Assembly (NCBI GenBank): GCA_949318235.1 | Contig: OX439132.1 | Location: forward strand, 6,902,034 to 6,966,033 | Length of the DNA stretch: 64,000 nt | Origin: Ecdyonurus torrentis | Taxonomy: Eukaryota; Arthropoda; Insecta; Ephemeroptera; Heptageniidae | Direction: 5' to 3' | Shown: one piece after another, positions 53,690 to 64,000 of the stretch | Layout of the letters: each line of letters begins with the position of its first letter | Numbering within the stretch: position 1 is the stretch's first letter | Notes under the pieces: generated by a model | What the model was told of the DNA's origin: nothing | The model's input: the letters and a program-made list of their open reading frames with translations, nothing else | The model's database searches: none | Program-made: the position numbers and the translations under genes

Positions 53690-54060
53690 TATAAAACATG
53701 GGTGTGGCCTATTTTCTATAATTTATAAAACCAATGGTGAAGGTAATTTTTTTCGATGTTTTATAAAACCGGGGGCGTGGCCTGTTTTCTATGATTTATG
53801 AAACCAGTAGTGGGGGTAAATTCTTCGATGTTTTATAAAACCAGTGGTGGGGGAAATTTTTTGATGTTTTATAAAACCAGTGTTTGGGGAATTTTTTTTA
53901 TTTAATGTTTTATAAAACTAGTGTTGGGGGAAAATTTTTAATGTTTTATAAAACCAGTGGCTAGGGAAATTTTATCGAGGTTTTACGAGCAATACCGACT
54001 GAAACCGAGTGACCTTAACCAGTGGTGGGGGTAAATTTCTCGAAGTTTTATAAAACCATG
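53690..54060. repeat. ~37-bp minisatellite, about nine units
   Basis: Units close to TTTTATAAAACCAGTGGTGG plus GGGAAATTTTTTCGATG recur at roughly 33-42-bp spacing. Two longer early units carry CGTGGCCTGTTTTCTATGAT. One unit is interrupted at about 53984-54018 by the ACGAGCA motif found in the next block. Each unit starts with the palindrome GTTTTATAAAAC. Confidence 0.9.
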
Positions 54061-55430
54061 TTAATAAAAAGGGGACGGGGGGAAGAAATTGCCTCGTCAC
54101 AAAAGAGCGAGGGAAATATTTTAAAGAAAAATATATTTGTTAATTCATATTTTATTATTGGTCCGATTTATGGCTATTATATGACCGATTTATGTATATA
54201 TTATGACCAATTTATAAATATTTTTATATGAATGATTAAAAATGATAAAAAGTGGCTTTATAAATTTTAATTGTACGATTAATGATTATTTTTTGTTCAC
54301 TTATGATAAGATAATTTGCTGCCTGCTAAAATGGCTGCGATACTAGGTAGAAATTTACCATGCGAGCGGAGTGAACACACGTGTGCGCTCACCTCACTTT
54401 CGCCACACACACCAGCCCATTCCTGAGTAAAAAAAAAATAATAAAATTGGCAATATATATTTTTGGCGGGAAAGTGAATTACCGAATGACCCCGAGCAAT
54501 ATCGAATGAAACCGAGTGACCTGAATTGCTAAATCTAGAAGAACGTAACGAGCGTGTGTGCTCTCCATCTACTCTTCCGACTGACTGCCAAAAGTGCCAG
54601 CATGTAAGCGCGAAGTGCGTTTTTGGTAATATACTAAAGCAATTTTCGCGGGAAAGCTAATTACCGACTTACCACGAGCAGTACAGATAAAAGCCGAGTT
54701 TAGCTAGGTATGAATAAATCATAAATAACGGTAAAATATATTTAGGTCAACATTCAGCAAGTCTACACAAGTTCAACTTCGCCCTGTAACGGTATTCACG
54801 TCTACTTAACCAATGCAGAGTCTGATGCTAGAGATACGGATACGATTATTTACTTACATCAATGGGTATTGTTTTGCAGAAGGTTTTCAAACAAAAGTTT
54901 GGTTAGCTAGAGGGTTGGAGTATCAATGGTGCAATGGTGTTTTTTTGTGATAAATGTCTTTTTAAGTATTTCTGGTTGGAGAGTTTACTTAACAGTGACT
55001 GCCCAACCCTTTGTACTTTAGAGCTGGTCACAATTTATGTAATAAGGTCACTTGTTAATTACCGAAATATCACGAGCACTATCGATGAAAGCCGAATGAT
55101 GTCAATCGTTGTAAATTATGTATGAATAAAGCAATGAAGCTGAAGATAACGTAAGGTAGCGACTGCACATTTCGTGCATTTTTTCCGCATTTGACCGACC
55201 GCCAAGATCTATTTCCGGTAAAATTTCAACTTTTTTTTAAAAAAAATACACACGATAATATTTTCCCGCCACCAAAACGTGAAAAATACCGGAAATAAGG
55301 AATTAAATCTTGCAACAGACGCACGAAATGCGCAGTCACTTCCTTAGGTTATCTTCAGCTTTGTTGGAATAAAGTATAAGTAACTGTAAAATAGATTAAG
55401 TTCAAGGTTTTAACAAGACTACACAAGAGT
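53984..55430. repeat. Degenerate repeat family with ACGAGCA...AAACCGAGTGACC motif
   Basis: Four diverged copies of TTACCGA-TACCACGAGCA-TA-CGA-TGAAA-CCGAGTGA lie at about 53985-54016, 54481-54523, 54661-54703 and 55060-55102. The last two continue alike for about 70 bp more (TATGAATAAA...TAACGGTAAAATA...CTACACAAG), and a GCGGGAAAG word precedes two of them. The block between 54290 and 54680 is much GC-richer than the rest of the window. No coding frame is seen. Confidence 0.75.
55132..55366. mobile_element. 235-bp MITE with 8-bp target duplication (hAT- or P-like)
   Basis: The direct repeat GAATAAAG flanks it (55124-55131 and 55367-55374). The left end CAATGAAGCTGAAGATAACG and the reverse complement of the right end CAACAAAGCTGAAGATAACC continue as inverted repeats for ~47 bp, up to CATTTCGTGC. 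Removing it restores TATGAATAAAGTATAAGTAA, which aligns with the paralogous repeat at about 54710. An 8-bp duplication with CA...TG ends points to hAT or P superfamilies. It has no coding capacity. Confidence 0.85.
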
Positions 55431-55469
55431 AGCGCTTGCCTGCTTGTAAATAAAAAAAAAACATTTATC

Positions 55470-55600
55470 AAAAAGATGAAAAAATTTGAGATACAAAAAT
55501 TTGAATATCAAAAAAGAAAAGAGAAGGTTCGAAAAGTTTAAAAAAGGTATAAGAAAGGTTCAGAACATTAAACAGTTTTTTACCTGTAAAAAAATTATAA
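55470..55600. repeat. Fragment related to the ~400-bp units of the terminal palindrome
   Basis: AAAGAGAAGGTTCGAAAAGT then TTAAAAAAGGTATAA closely matches the unit junction in the palindrome arms (AAAGAGAAGGTTAGAAAAGT then TTAAAAAA, at about 58486). It is a single isolated piece outside the arms. Confidence 0.55.
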
Positions 55601-55706
55601 TTATATATTAAATTCATAGACTATGGACCTTATAAACAATAATTTATTGACAATATAAATTTGCTATGCACGTGTGCATTCACTTTCTGATTCTACTTAA
55701 GCCTGT

Positions 55707-56090
55707 ACATGTCATGACATGTTTGTGATAATTGTGTTAGAGTCACCTGTTTAAAGCCACAAACTTATTTGGATAAAAAAGCTTAAAGATTTTAAAATTT
55801 TAGATTCAAAAACTTTTCTATCCAAAAACGTTTAGATTTAAAAGTTTTCAGATTCAAAAGTTTTTAAATAAAATGAATTATAAAAAAATATATTAAAAGG
55901 AAAAATGTAAAGTACAAAAATGTAAACAGCAAAAATTTAAAAAAGTGATAATAAATATAGTATAAATTACCCTAAAAGGTTTTCAATTATTTATTTCAAG
56001 GACAAATGAACAAATTTTAAACTAAGATGTACTAGTTTATACAAGTTTAGACATGTTTAAAACACTACTTTGACATGTTCAGACATGTAT
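55707..56090. promoter_or_regulatory. Cluster of ACATGT palindromes resembling p53-family half-sites
   Basis: A 16-bp palindrome ACATGTCATGACATGT lies at 55707-55722. At 56049-56058 AGACATGTTT fits the p53 half-site RRRCWWGYYY, and 56071-56090 TGACATGTTCAGACATGTAT is two adjoining near-matches without spacer. The resemblance is visible, but binding is speculative, and the words may just be a local repeat. Confidence 0.2.
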
Positions 56091-56339
56091 AAGTCTGTTC
56101 AAAGTTGTTACGTGCTTTCGTAGGTGTGCATGTCTTTTGATTTTGTTATCTTAACACAAAAATGCAGACACCTCTCCTTATTATATTGTGTGACGGTTTA
56201 AGCACTTCTTTTTTTGTTCAATGTTGTTGATGAGATTTGAGTACAATGAATTATACCTAAATAAATTTTGATGCGTATACCGTGACTGGTAGGTTCTTAC
56301 TGAGATTTTTATCATATGTTCCTTAAATGGTTTGTTTAG

Positions 56340-56940
56340 TAGTTTCAAGGGTTGTTCGCATTCCCGCCGCTGTCGCTATCCATGCCACCGCAGCAAACCT
56401 TTTAACTTGACGTAGTTACACCTATTATCTCACTTATTTTTTTGTGAGACTTCGGAAATTCTTATACATTTAACTTTTGTAAGTTTAATGTCTTACTAAC
56501 ATTTTTTTTTTTTTGCTTTACGCTATTTAAAATAAATATATAAATGAAACTATGACTTTTTATAGTTTATACTAAAGTATAAACCATCGTAAAAGTTCTT
56601 TTTTTTTTAGATTAAGGTTTTAACCAGTCTGCACAAGTCCTGTGCTATCCTACATTTTAAGAGCAGATAGCCGATATAGGACTTTTTTTTTTACCAACGT
56701 TCAACTATACCTTACTTTTTATGTCACAAAAAAGGGGGTGGAGAAGTTCAAAGTGACCACTTGGTAGTTTTCTGAAACGACTATGACCTAATTACTACAT
56801 TATTGTTACGAGAAAGGCAGGTAGTCAATACAAGACCCTACATCAGAGTTGCATAAAAGTTTAGATGGGGTAGCGGAACCAAATTTCAGGAAACTTTTAA
56901 GCAGCTTTTAAGGAAATATTACTTAAAAACTGCTTAGCCA
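56340..56940. other. Mixed-composition non-coding DNA
   Basis: A GC-rich patch (about 56350-56395) and scattered words shared with upstream repeats (TTTTAACCAGTCTGCACAAG at about 56617) suggest transposon debris. No gene is recognised. Confidence 0.4.
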
Positions 56941-57470
56941 GAGTTGCAAGACTCAAGAATCTACATTAAAGATAGTGACGCGCCGATTTTGGTATCCGGT
57001 TTTGGCCACCGCGAAATATTTGAATTGCTGTGCAATCAAATAGCACGGCCAAAAACGACACTAGCGCCACCTGGTGGTAAAACTGTGAAACTCCTATGCT
57101 CTAACACGGATCGCAGTTATACATGGAACCAATGGGTGTGACTATATCTTGTTTCTAGCATCTTGGTAAGACTTAGTTAGACTTATTTTTGTGTTTTGCT
57201 GACTGCAGACGCGCTAGAGTTGCAAGACTCAAGATTCTACATTCAAGATAGCAACGTGCCAATTTTTGTATCCGGTTTGGGCCAACGCGAAATATTTGAA
57301 ATGCTGTGCAATCAAATAGCACGGCCCAAGACGACAATAGCGGCCACTGGTGGAAAAACTGTGCAGGTTCTATGCTTTAACATGGGCCGCCGTTATACAT
57401 AGAATCAATGGACGTCACTATCTTGTAGCCAGCATCTTGGCAAGACTTGGTTAGACTTACTTTTGAGGCT
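56941..57470. repeat. 275-bp tandem duplication with CTCF-like core
   Basis: Two ~253-bp copies start at 56941 and 57216 (AGAGTTGCAAGACTCAAGA) and end GTTAGACTTA. They are near-balanced in G+C. Both translate to a similar peptide with the shared segment LCNQIARPKTT, but most codon differences between the copies change the amino acid and copy 2 ends in a stop where copy 1 has Trp, so coding constraint is not supported. Copy 1 carries GCGCCACCTGGTGG (57064-57077), whose reverse complement CCACCAGGTGGCGC fits the CTCF core consensus. Copy 2 has lost the match. Confidence 0.85.
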
Positions 57471-57997
57471 CCACTTAACTTTTAAAACAATGTCCACTAT
57501 GTTGTAGAAAATGTCTCACTATTAAGACTTTTTTGTTGGCGTTAACCTAGAGTTACTTTTTATACAAAGAAACCTAGGAACAAGAGACCATATTACAAGA
57601 CGTATATTTTTGAGGGTAACTTATTGTCTCCATCACAAGCCTATAGCCCCACGTTCACTCTCACCGCAATGTTAAACTTTCGGGTATCTTTCTAAACCTC
57701 TATATTGACCAAACATTTCAACTACGACCCCTTGAATGTTTCTGTTGACCATTTTCATATTTTGTTATTTATCTTTATCATTAGAAATATTCTTGTATGT
57801 TTAAAAAGAAAAAAAATTATAAAGAATTATAATACATATTAAATTATAAAAAATATAAATAAAAATTTGAACAGAATTTGAAATTTAAAAATTAATATTT
57901 TGTCTTTAAGGAATTCAAAATGTATGATTAACTATGCATAATTTAAAGTCACCTTATATTAAAAAAATACAATTTAAACAAAATGCACCCTGCTTTA
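57471..57997. other. Non-coding DNA between the duplication and the palindrome
   Basis: No coding frame is seen. Because the right arm is cut by the window end, part of this stretch may also belong to the left arm of the palindrome. Confidence 0.5.
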
Positions 57998-58872
57998 AGA
58001 ACGTTGTGTATAAAATTGGTGAGATTTGGTAACCTGCGAGATATGGTACCGTACCAGACCAAATGTAAAAACAATTTAATAATTAAAAAAATCAACTGGT
58101 TCTTTAATACAGAACTATAGTAAAAAATTCAAGCATTTCTTAAATTTATACACCAAAAAAGTATTCAAAACTGTAAAAGAAAAACCATTCTTTAAAAAGT
58201 AAGAACCAATTAACAAACCTAACAACCAAACAACCGACCAACTAACCTTTAGTTGCTTAAAAATAAATTTAAAAACCTAAAATATAAAATAATAATTAAA
58301 AAGCTTGAAAAAAAAGTTATTTACTACACAAAAGTACAATAATAAAAATACTTTATAAAAAAACTTATCTAAACTGGAAAACAGTTTACATAATTACAAA
58401 GCTGCATCTTACCTGTCTTTCAAGTAAAAATTTATTGTAAAAACAATGAGAAATATAAGAGACAAAAATTAAAAGATCAAATAAAAAAGAGAAGGTTAGA
58501 AAAGTTTAAAAAATGTAAAATAAATATTCAAGCATTTCATAAATTCATACACCAAAAAAGTATCCAAAACTGTAAAAGAAAAACCATTCTTTAAAAAATA
58601 AGAACCAATCAACAAACCTAACAACCAAACACTTAACCAACCAACCGACCAACTAACCTTTAGTTGATTAAAAAATAAATTTAAAAACTTAAAATATAAA
58701 ATAATAATTCAAAAGCTAGAAAAAAATTTATTTATTAAACAAAAGTACAATAAGAAATACTTCATTAAAAAATCTTATCTAAACTAGAAAACACTTTACA
58801 TAATTACAAAGCTGCAACTACCCTGTCTTTCAAGTAAAAATTTATTGTAAATACTATGACAAATGTGAGGTA

Positions 58873-60370
58873 CAGCTCTGGCCAAAAGTTTGAGAACGAT
58901 TTGAAATGCAACCCGCAACACAAATCATGTAAACAAGCAAGTTCCCTTTTTCCTGACTATATCGGTGTAGCGATTACGATTATTTTGAGCACAGCCAGGC
59001 AGCAAGCAAGCAGACGTGTGTCTCTCATGCTTGCTTGCAGAATTTACCTTTCTATATAGCTTGTATTCAATAGTTCTGTTGACTACAAAATACTTTAGTT
59101 TTGCTATGCATTTTTGCTAAGTATTTTATAATATTCTGTCACTCAATTTTTCGTTATAAATAACATACTATTTTATACCAAATAAAATTTTATTGTTTTG
59201 CATATTATTTTAAGTATATTTTTTTAATTATTGATTTTATTTTTACAATAAATACAAATTGTTTTAATATCTAATATATCATTTATTATATAATTATGAT
59301 TAATTAATTATATTAAGTCATTACTAGCTATTTTTTTATTTACTTAAATAAATGGCAAAAAAAAAAAAATAAATAAATAAAGATTGTTAATGTGAAAAAT
59401 AATAATTATATAAAGTTAAATGCTAAAGATGACAAAGAAATAAAATCATACGATGTCTAGCTGTATAATATAATAGTTTTAATAAAATATAGTTCCAAAT
59501 TTTTAATTGCGCAACGATAAATACAAACAATTTGTCTTATTTATTTTGATCATTTTTACAAATTATTCAGAATAGCATAATATTATAATTATTAAAAAAT
59601 ATGTTACTTTTGCAATTGAATAAATTAAGTTTCTAATTATTTCTGATTTTTGTATATGGATTTATTAGTAAAGAAAGGAACACGAATATTTGTTCTTTTT
59701 ACTTTTCTTCTTTTCTATTGATTTTTACATCCTGAAATTTACTCTTTATAAAAAATGCATTAATGTATAAAATAAATTATATGTAACAAATTATTATTTA
59801 TTATTAAAAAATTAAACTCTTTTGCAATAAAAAAATTAAAATTAATAAATAGAAAAAGAGACAAAATAATAAGATTTATTCAAAATTGCTAATTAATTAA
59901 AATATTAATTTATTCTTGTTATTTAATTTTTTCATTCATTCATTCATTCATTCATTCATTCATTCATTCATTCATTCATTCATTCATTCATTCATTCATT
60001 CATTCATTCATTCATTCATTCATTCATTTCTTTCTTTTTTTTTTAAATTTTTTTACATTTTTTATTTTTACTTCATGTGAGACCTAGATATTATGAATAC
60101 ATAATAATTATATTTTATATAATATAAAACTCAAGCAGACAATATTCTGTGAGTTTCATACGTAAAAATAAAAATCACATCCTGTGGTATTGTTTGATCA
60201 AAAGTCATGATAACAAAACTAGACACAACAGATAGCCAAACATAAAGGAGGAGGTGAGGGGAAAGATGCACATACTATCGATATAGTCAGGAAAAAAGGA
60301 ACTTGCATTGATGACTCATCTGTTTTGCCCGATCACTTTCATATCGTTCTCAAACTTTTGGCCAGAGCTG
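58873..60370. mobile_element. 1,498-bp non-autonomous Tc1/mariner-like element inserted in the left arm
   Basis: Ends CAGCTCTGGCCAAAAGTTTG and its perfect mirror lie between TA duplications (58871-58872 and 60371-60372). The inverted ends resume farther in with GCAAGTTCC-TTTTTCCTGA and CTATATCG, giving ~100-bp imperfect termini. The palindrome's right arm (around 63127) has the uninterrupted sequence GAGGTACAATAAC in reverse complement, which is a true empty site with one TA. No transposase frame exists inside, and the core is AT-rich with a TTCA microsatellite. It is related to the 120-bp copies at 40.6 and 43.0 kb. Confidence 0.93.
59931..60028. repeat. (TTCA)n microsatellite inside the transposon
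   Basis: About 24 perfect TTCA tetranucleotides. Confidence 0.98.
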
Positions 60371-61534
60371 TACAATAACTTAAAAATATAAAAAAAGAAA
60401 AAAGAGTAGGTTAGAAAAAATTAAAAAAAGGTATATTAAATTTTCAAGCAATTCATAAATTTATACACCAAAAAAGTATACAAAACTGTAAAAGGAAAAA
60501 CATTCTTTAAAAAATAAGAGCCAATTAACCAACAACCCTAACAACCAAACACTTAACCAAACAACTAACCTTTAGTTGTTTAAAAAATAAATTTAAAATC
60601 CTAAATTATAAAATAATAATTAAAAAGCTGAAAAAAAGCTATTTACTAAACACAAGAACATTAAAACAATTCTTCATAAAAAAAACTTACCTAAACTGGA
60701 AAACAGTTTACATATTTACAAAGCTGCATTTTTCCTGCCTTTCAAGTAAAAAGTTATTGTAAAAACAATAAAAAATGTGTTAGGTACAAATATTTAAACA
60801 TAAAAAAAGAAAAGGTTAGAAAAGTTTAAAAAAGGTATAATAAAATATTCAAACATTTCATTATTTATACAACAAAAAAGTATTGAAAAGTTAAAAACAA
60901 CCTTCTTTAAAAAATAAAAACCAACCAACAAAACTAACAACCTAACACTTAACCAACCAACCGATCAACCAACTAACCTTTCGTTGCTTAAAAAATAAAT
61001 TAAAAATCCTAAAATTCAAAATATTAATTAAAAAGCTAGTTCAGCTCAGATTGAATTGTCCCATTCAATGCAGATAAATTTGAATTACTTAATGTTCATT
61101 TCTGTAATATATTTTGTTGTTTATATTATATCATTAACTGCTCATTACACTGAGTATTAAATTTATTCTTTTACATAAACAATAATAATTAACTTTAATG
61201 AAAGAAATAAAACATATTAAATCGTAAAAAAATAGTGTTAGAGGTGGAAATATGTATAACACTGAAGGAAATTAAAGTCACAAAAAAATCAATAACCTGA
61301 AAAAAGAAAGGAAAATGTCTAAATTACAATCAAAACTACGGAAGACGAATTTGAACAATACTAGGAAAATTATGACCAACCATATGATCAATTACATTTT
61401 TCTGAACTTCAAAAATAGGAGAGGTTTAGAGAGGTACGGAAATTAAAAGAAAAATCAACAAATTACAGAAATGAAAAACAGTAAGAAATAATTAAAAAGA
61501 AATAAGGAGAGGTAACCCTGATCCGGCAGCCGTG

Positions 61535-61578
61535 CCTCCCCGCCGCCGCCGCCGCCCCCGCCGCCGCCCCACACCGGT
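61535..61578. repeat. CCG-rich inner border of left arm
   Basis: CGCCGCCGCCGCCGCC then CCCGCCGCCGCCCC ends in ACACCGGT at 61578, where pairing with the right arm stops. The mirror is at 61920-61963. Pure CCG/CGG runs can form stable hairpins and are unusual in this AT-rich DNA. Confidence 0.9.
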
Positions 61579-61919
61579 TTTAAGTTTTTAAGCGTCTGGA
61601 CCTGCTGACGCACGGCGGGAGTTCTAAGTTTTTAAACGTCTGGACCCGCCTCTGCAAAGAGCCGCTTCTAAGTTTTTATTCGCGGCCGGACCTTAATTTG
61701 TTAACGCGTCCGGCTATCAACTTTAACCGCGCCGGATGTAACTTTTTTTACAAGTCCGGACCGCACCGGATCTAAATTTGTAAACGCGTCCGGCTATCAA
61801 TTTTTAACCGCGCCGGATCTAACATTTTTACACGTCCGGACCGCACCGGATCTAAATTTGTAAACGTGTCCGGCTATCAACTTTTAACCGCGCCGGATCT
61901 AACTTTTTTATACGTCCGG
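61579..61919. repeat. 341-bp GC-rich loop with 80-bp tandem repeats
   Basis: GTCCGGACCGCACCGGATCT begins at 61754 and 61834 and its first part again at 61914, exactly 80 bp apart. A more diverged unit precedes them from about 61674. Each unit holds the words ACGCGTCCGGCTATCAA and TTAACCGCGCCGGAT. Before that, TCTAAGTTTTTAAACGTCTG repeats two to three times at ~45-60-bp spacing (61575-61680). The loop is rich in CpG. No coding frame is seen. Confidence 0.92.
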
Positions 61920-64000
61920 ACCGGTGTGGGGCGGCGGCGGGGGCGGCGGCGGCGGCGGGGAGGCACGGCTGCCGGATCAGGGTTACCTCTCCTTATTTCT
62001 TTTTAATTATTTCTTACTGTTTTTCATTTCTGTAATTTGTTGATTTTTCTTTTAATTTCCGTACCTCTCTAAACCTCTCCTATTTTTGAAGTTCAGAAAA
62101 ATGTAATTGATCATATGGTTGGTCATAATTTTCCTAGTATTGTTCAAATTCGTCTTCCGTAGTTTTGATTGTAATTTAGACATTTTCCTTTCTTTTTTCA
62201 GGTTATTGATTTTTTTGTGACTTTAATTTCCTTCAGTGTTATACATATTTCCACCTCTAACACTATTTTTTTACGATTTAATATGTTTTATTTCTTTCAT
62301 TAAAGTTAATTATTATTGTTTATGTAAAAGAATAAATTTAATACTCAGTGTAATGAGCAGTTAATGATATAATATAAACAACAAAATATATTACAGAAAT
62401 GAACATTAAGTAATTCAAATTTATCTGCATTGAATGGGACAATTCAATCTGAGCTGAACTAGCTTTTTAATTAATATTTTGAATTTTAGGATTTTTAATT
62501 TATCTTTTAAGCAACGAAAGGTTAGTTGGTTGATCGGTTGGTTGGTTAAGTGTTAGGTTGTTAGTTTTGTTGGTTGGTTTTTATTTTTTAAAGAAGGTTG
62601 TTTTTAACTTTTCAATACTTTTTTGTTGTATAAATAATGAAATGTTTGAATATTTTATTATACCTTTTTTAAACTTTTCTAACCTTTTCTTTTTTTATGT
62701 TTAAATATTTGTACCTAACACATTTTTTATTGTTTTTACAATAACTTTTTACTTGAAAGGCAGGAAAAATGCAGCTTTGTAAATATGTAAACTGTTTTCC
62801 AGTTTAGGTAAGTTTTTTTTATGAAGAATTGTTTTAATGTTCTTGTGTTTAGTAAATAGCTTTTTTTCAGCTTTTTAATTATTATTTTATAATTTAGGAT
62901 TTTAAATTTATTTTTTAAACAACTAAAGGTTAGTTGTTTGGTTAAGTGTTTGGTTGTTAGGGTTGTTGGTTAATTGGCTCTTATTTTTTAAAGAATGTTT
63001 TTCCTTTTACAGTTTTGTATACTTTTTTGGTGTATAAATTTATGAATTGCTTGAAAATTTAATATACCTTTTTTTAATTTTTTCTAACCTACTCTTTTTT
63101 CTTTTTTTATATTTTTAAGTTATTGTACCTCACATTTGTCATAGTATTTACAATAAATTTTTACTTGAAAGACAGGGTAGTTGCAGCTTTGTAATTATGT
63201 AAAGTGTTTTCTAGTTTAGATAAGATTTTTTAATGAAGTATTTCTTATTGTACTTTTGTTTAATAAATAAATTTTTTTCTAGCTTTTGAATTATTATTTT
63301 ATATTTTAAGTTTTTAAATTTATTTTTTAATCAACTAAAGGTTAGTTGGTCGGTTGGTTGGTTAAGTGTTTGGTTGTTAGGTTTGTTGATTGGTTCTTAT
63401 TTTTTAAAGAATGGTTTTTCTTTTACAGTTTTGGATACTTTTTTGGTGTATGAATTTATGAAATGCTTGAATATTTATTTTACATTTTTTAAACTTTTCT
63501 AACCTTCTCTTTTTTATTTGATCTTTTAATTTTTGTCTCTTATATTTCTCATTGTTTTTACAATAAATTTTTACTTGAAAGACAGGTAAGATGCAGCTTT
63601 GTAATTATGTAAACTGTTTTCCAGTTTAGATAAGTTTTTTTATAAAGTATTTTTATTATTGTACTTTTGTGTAGTAAATAACTTTTTTTTCAAGCTTTTT
63701 AATTATTATTTTATATTTTAGGTTTTTAAATTTATTTTTAAGCAACTAAAGGTTAGTTGGTCGGTTGTTTGGTTGTTAGGTTTGTTAATTGGTTCTTACT
63801 TTTTAAAGAATGGTTTTTCTTTTACAGTTTTGAATACTTTTTTGGTGTATAAATTTAAGAAATGCTTGAATTTTTTACTATAGTTCTGTATTAAAGAACC
63901 AGTTGATTTTTTTAATTATTAAATTGTTTTTACATTTGGTCTGGTACGGTACCATATCTCGCAGGTTACCAAATCTCACCAATTTTATACACAACGTTCT
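61920..64000 (-). repeat. Right arm of giant inverted repeat (runs off the window)
   Basis: It is the reverse complement of the left arm without the transposon. The last base of the window still pairs (64000 with 57998), so the true arm may be longer. Tandem unit starts mirror to about 62650, 63055, 63471 and 63870. No gene is recognised. Confidence 0.95.

Larger units (their letters stand above)
57998..61578 (+). repeat. Left arm of giant inverted repeat
   Basis: Every segment compared is the exact reverse complement of 61920-64000. Paired positions add up to 121998 left of the insertion at 58873 and to 123498 right of it. The 1,500-bp shift equals the inserted element plus one TA, so the arms have no other net indel over 2,081 bp. 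Within the arm ~400-bp units repeat in tandem, starting TTCAAGCATTTC at 58128, 58527, 60443 and 60848 (last one cut short). Each contains AACCAACCAACCGACCAACT-like runs and a CTGTCTTTCAAGTAAAAA word. Confidence 0.95.

Noticed and set aside
56944..57402. Two similar peptides (shared LCNQIARPKTT) in the tandem duplication, possibly a small gene family
   Set aside because: Comparing codons between the copies, most differences change the amino acid and copy 2 has a stop where copy 1 has Trp. Similarity at the protein level just follows from DNA duplication.
58080..61030. AACC/AACCAACC runs in the palindrome units as telomere-like repeats
   Set aside because: The runs are short, irregular and embedded in a 400-bp unit. 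They do not match TTAGG or TTAGGG arrays.

Overview
This window looks like non-coding DNA from an animal (metazoan) nuclear genome. It is very A+T-rich (by eye about three quarters). It is full of long dinucleotide tracts (GA/CT, TA) and poly-A/T runs, and I find no ORF that I recognise as a gene. Long ORFs are absent: those of 60-120 codons are either translations of simple repeats (ER, SL, IY runs) or low-complexity AT-rich frames. I cannot assign a phylum. The mix of cut-and-paste MITEs, a tRNA-like SINE remnant and splice-like signals fits an intergenic desert or the inside of a very large intron.

Layout. Positions 1-53 kb are an AT-rich background with microsatellites. Into it are dropped small palindromic elements of at least six types. 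Family A has CACGG ends and TA target duplications, with copies near 31.7, 42.8 and 47.2 kb and a fragment at 37.6 kb. The CAGCTCTGG family has 120-bp copies at 40.6 and 43.0 kb and a 1.5-kb relative at 58.9 kb. A TTAA-flanked element lies at 48.0 kb. A GGGGG-ended element lies at 4.6 kb. A folded element lies at 1.7 kb, and two inverted copies of another flank 12.2-13.7 kb. A few short segments look like exons or splice sites: minus strand at 16.4, 20.5 and 26.5 kb, plus strand at 7.8 and 45.5 kb. The most striking is a minus-strand 3'/5' splice-site fusion at 26.54 kb of the type used in recursive splicing of giant introns.

From 53.7 kb to the end the character changes: the DNA is a chain of tandem and degenerate repeats. 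They comprise a ~37-bp minisatellite, a four-copy ACGAGCA motif, an 8-bp-TSD MITE inside one of those repeats, a 275-bp tandem duplication, and finally a giant inverted repeat. In that inverted repeat, arms of at least 2,081 bp (each with about four ~400-bp tandem units) face each other across a 341-bp GC-rich loop that carries 80-bp tandem repeats and is bordered by CCG-rich blocks. Every stretch of the arms I compared is identical, and they are exactly collinear apart from one 1,498-bp TA-flanked transposon in the left arm. The right arm therefore gives a precise empty site. The right arm runs to the last base of the window, so the full palindrome is larger than what is seen here.

No metabolic or cellular system can be described. 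The biology here is that of mobile elements, tandem repeats and a foldback structure.
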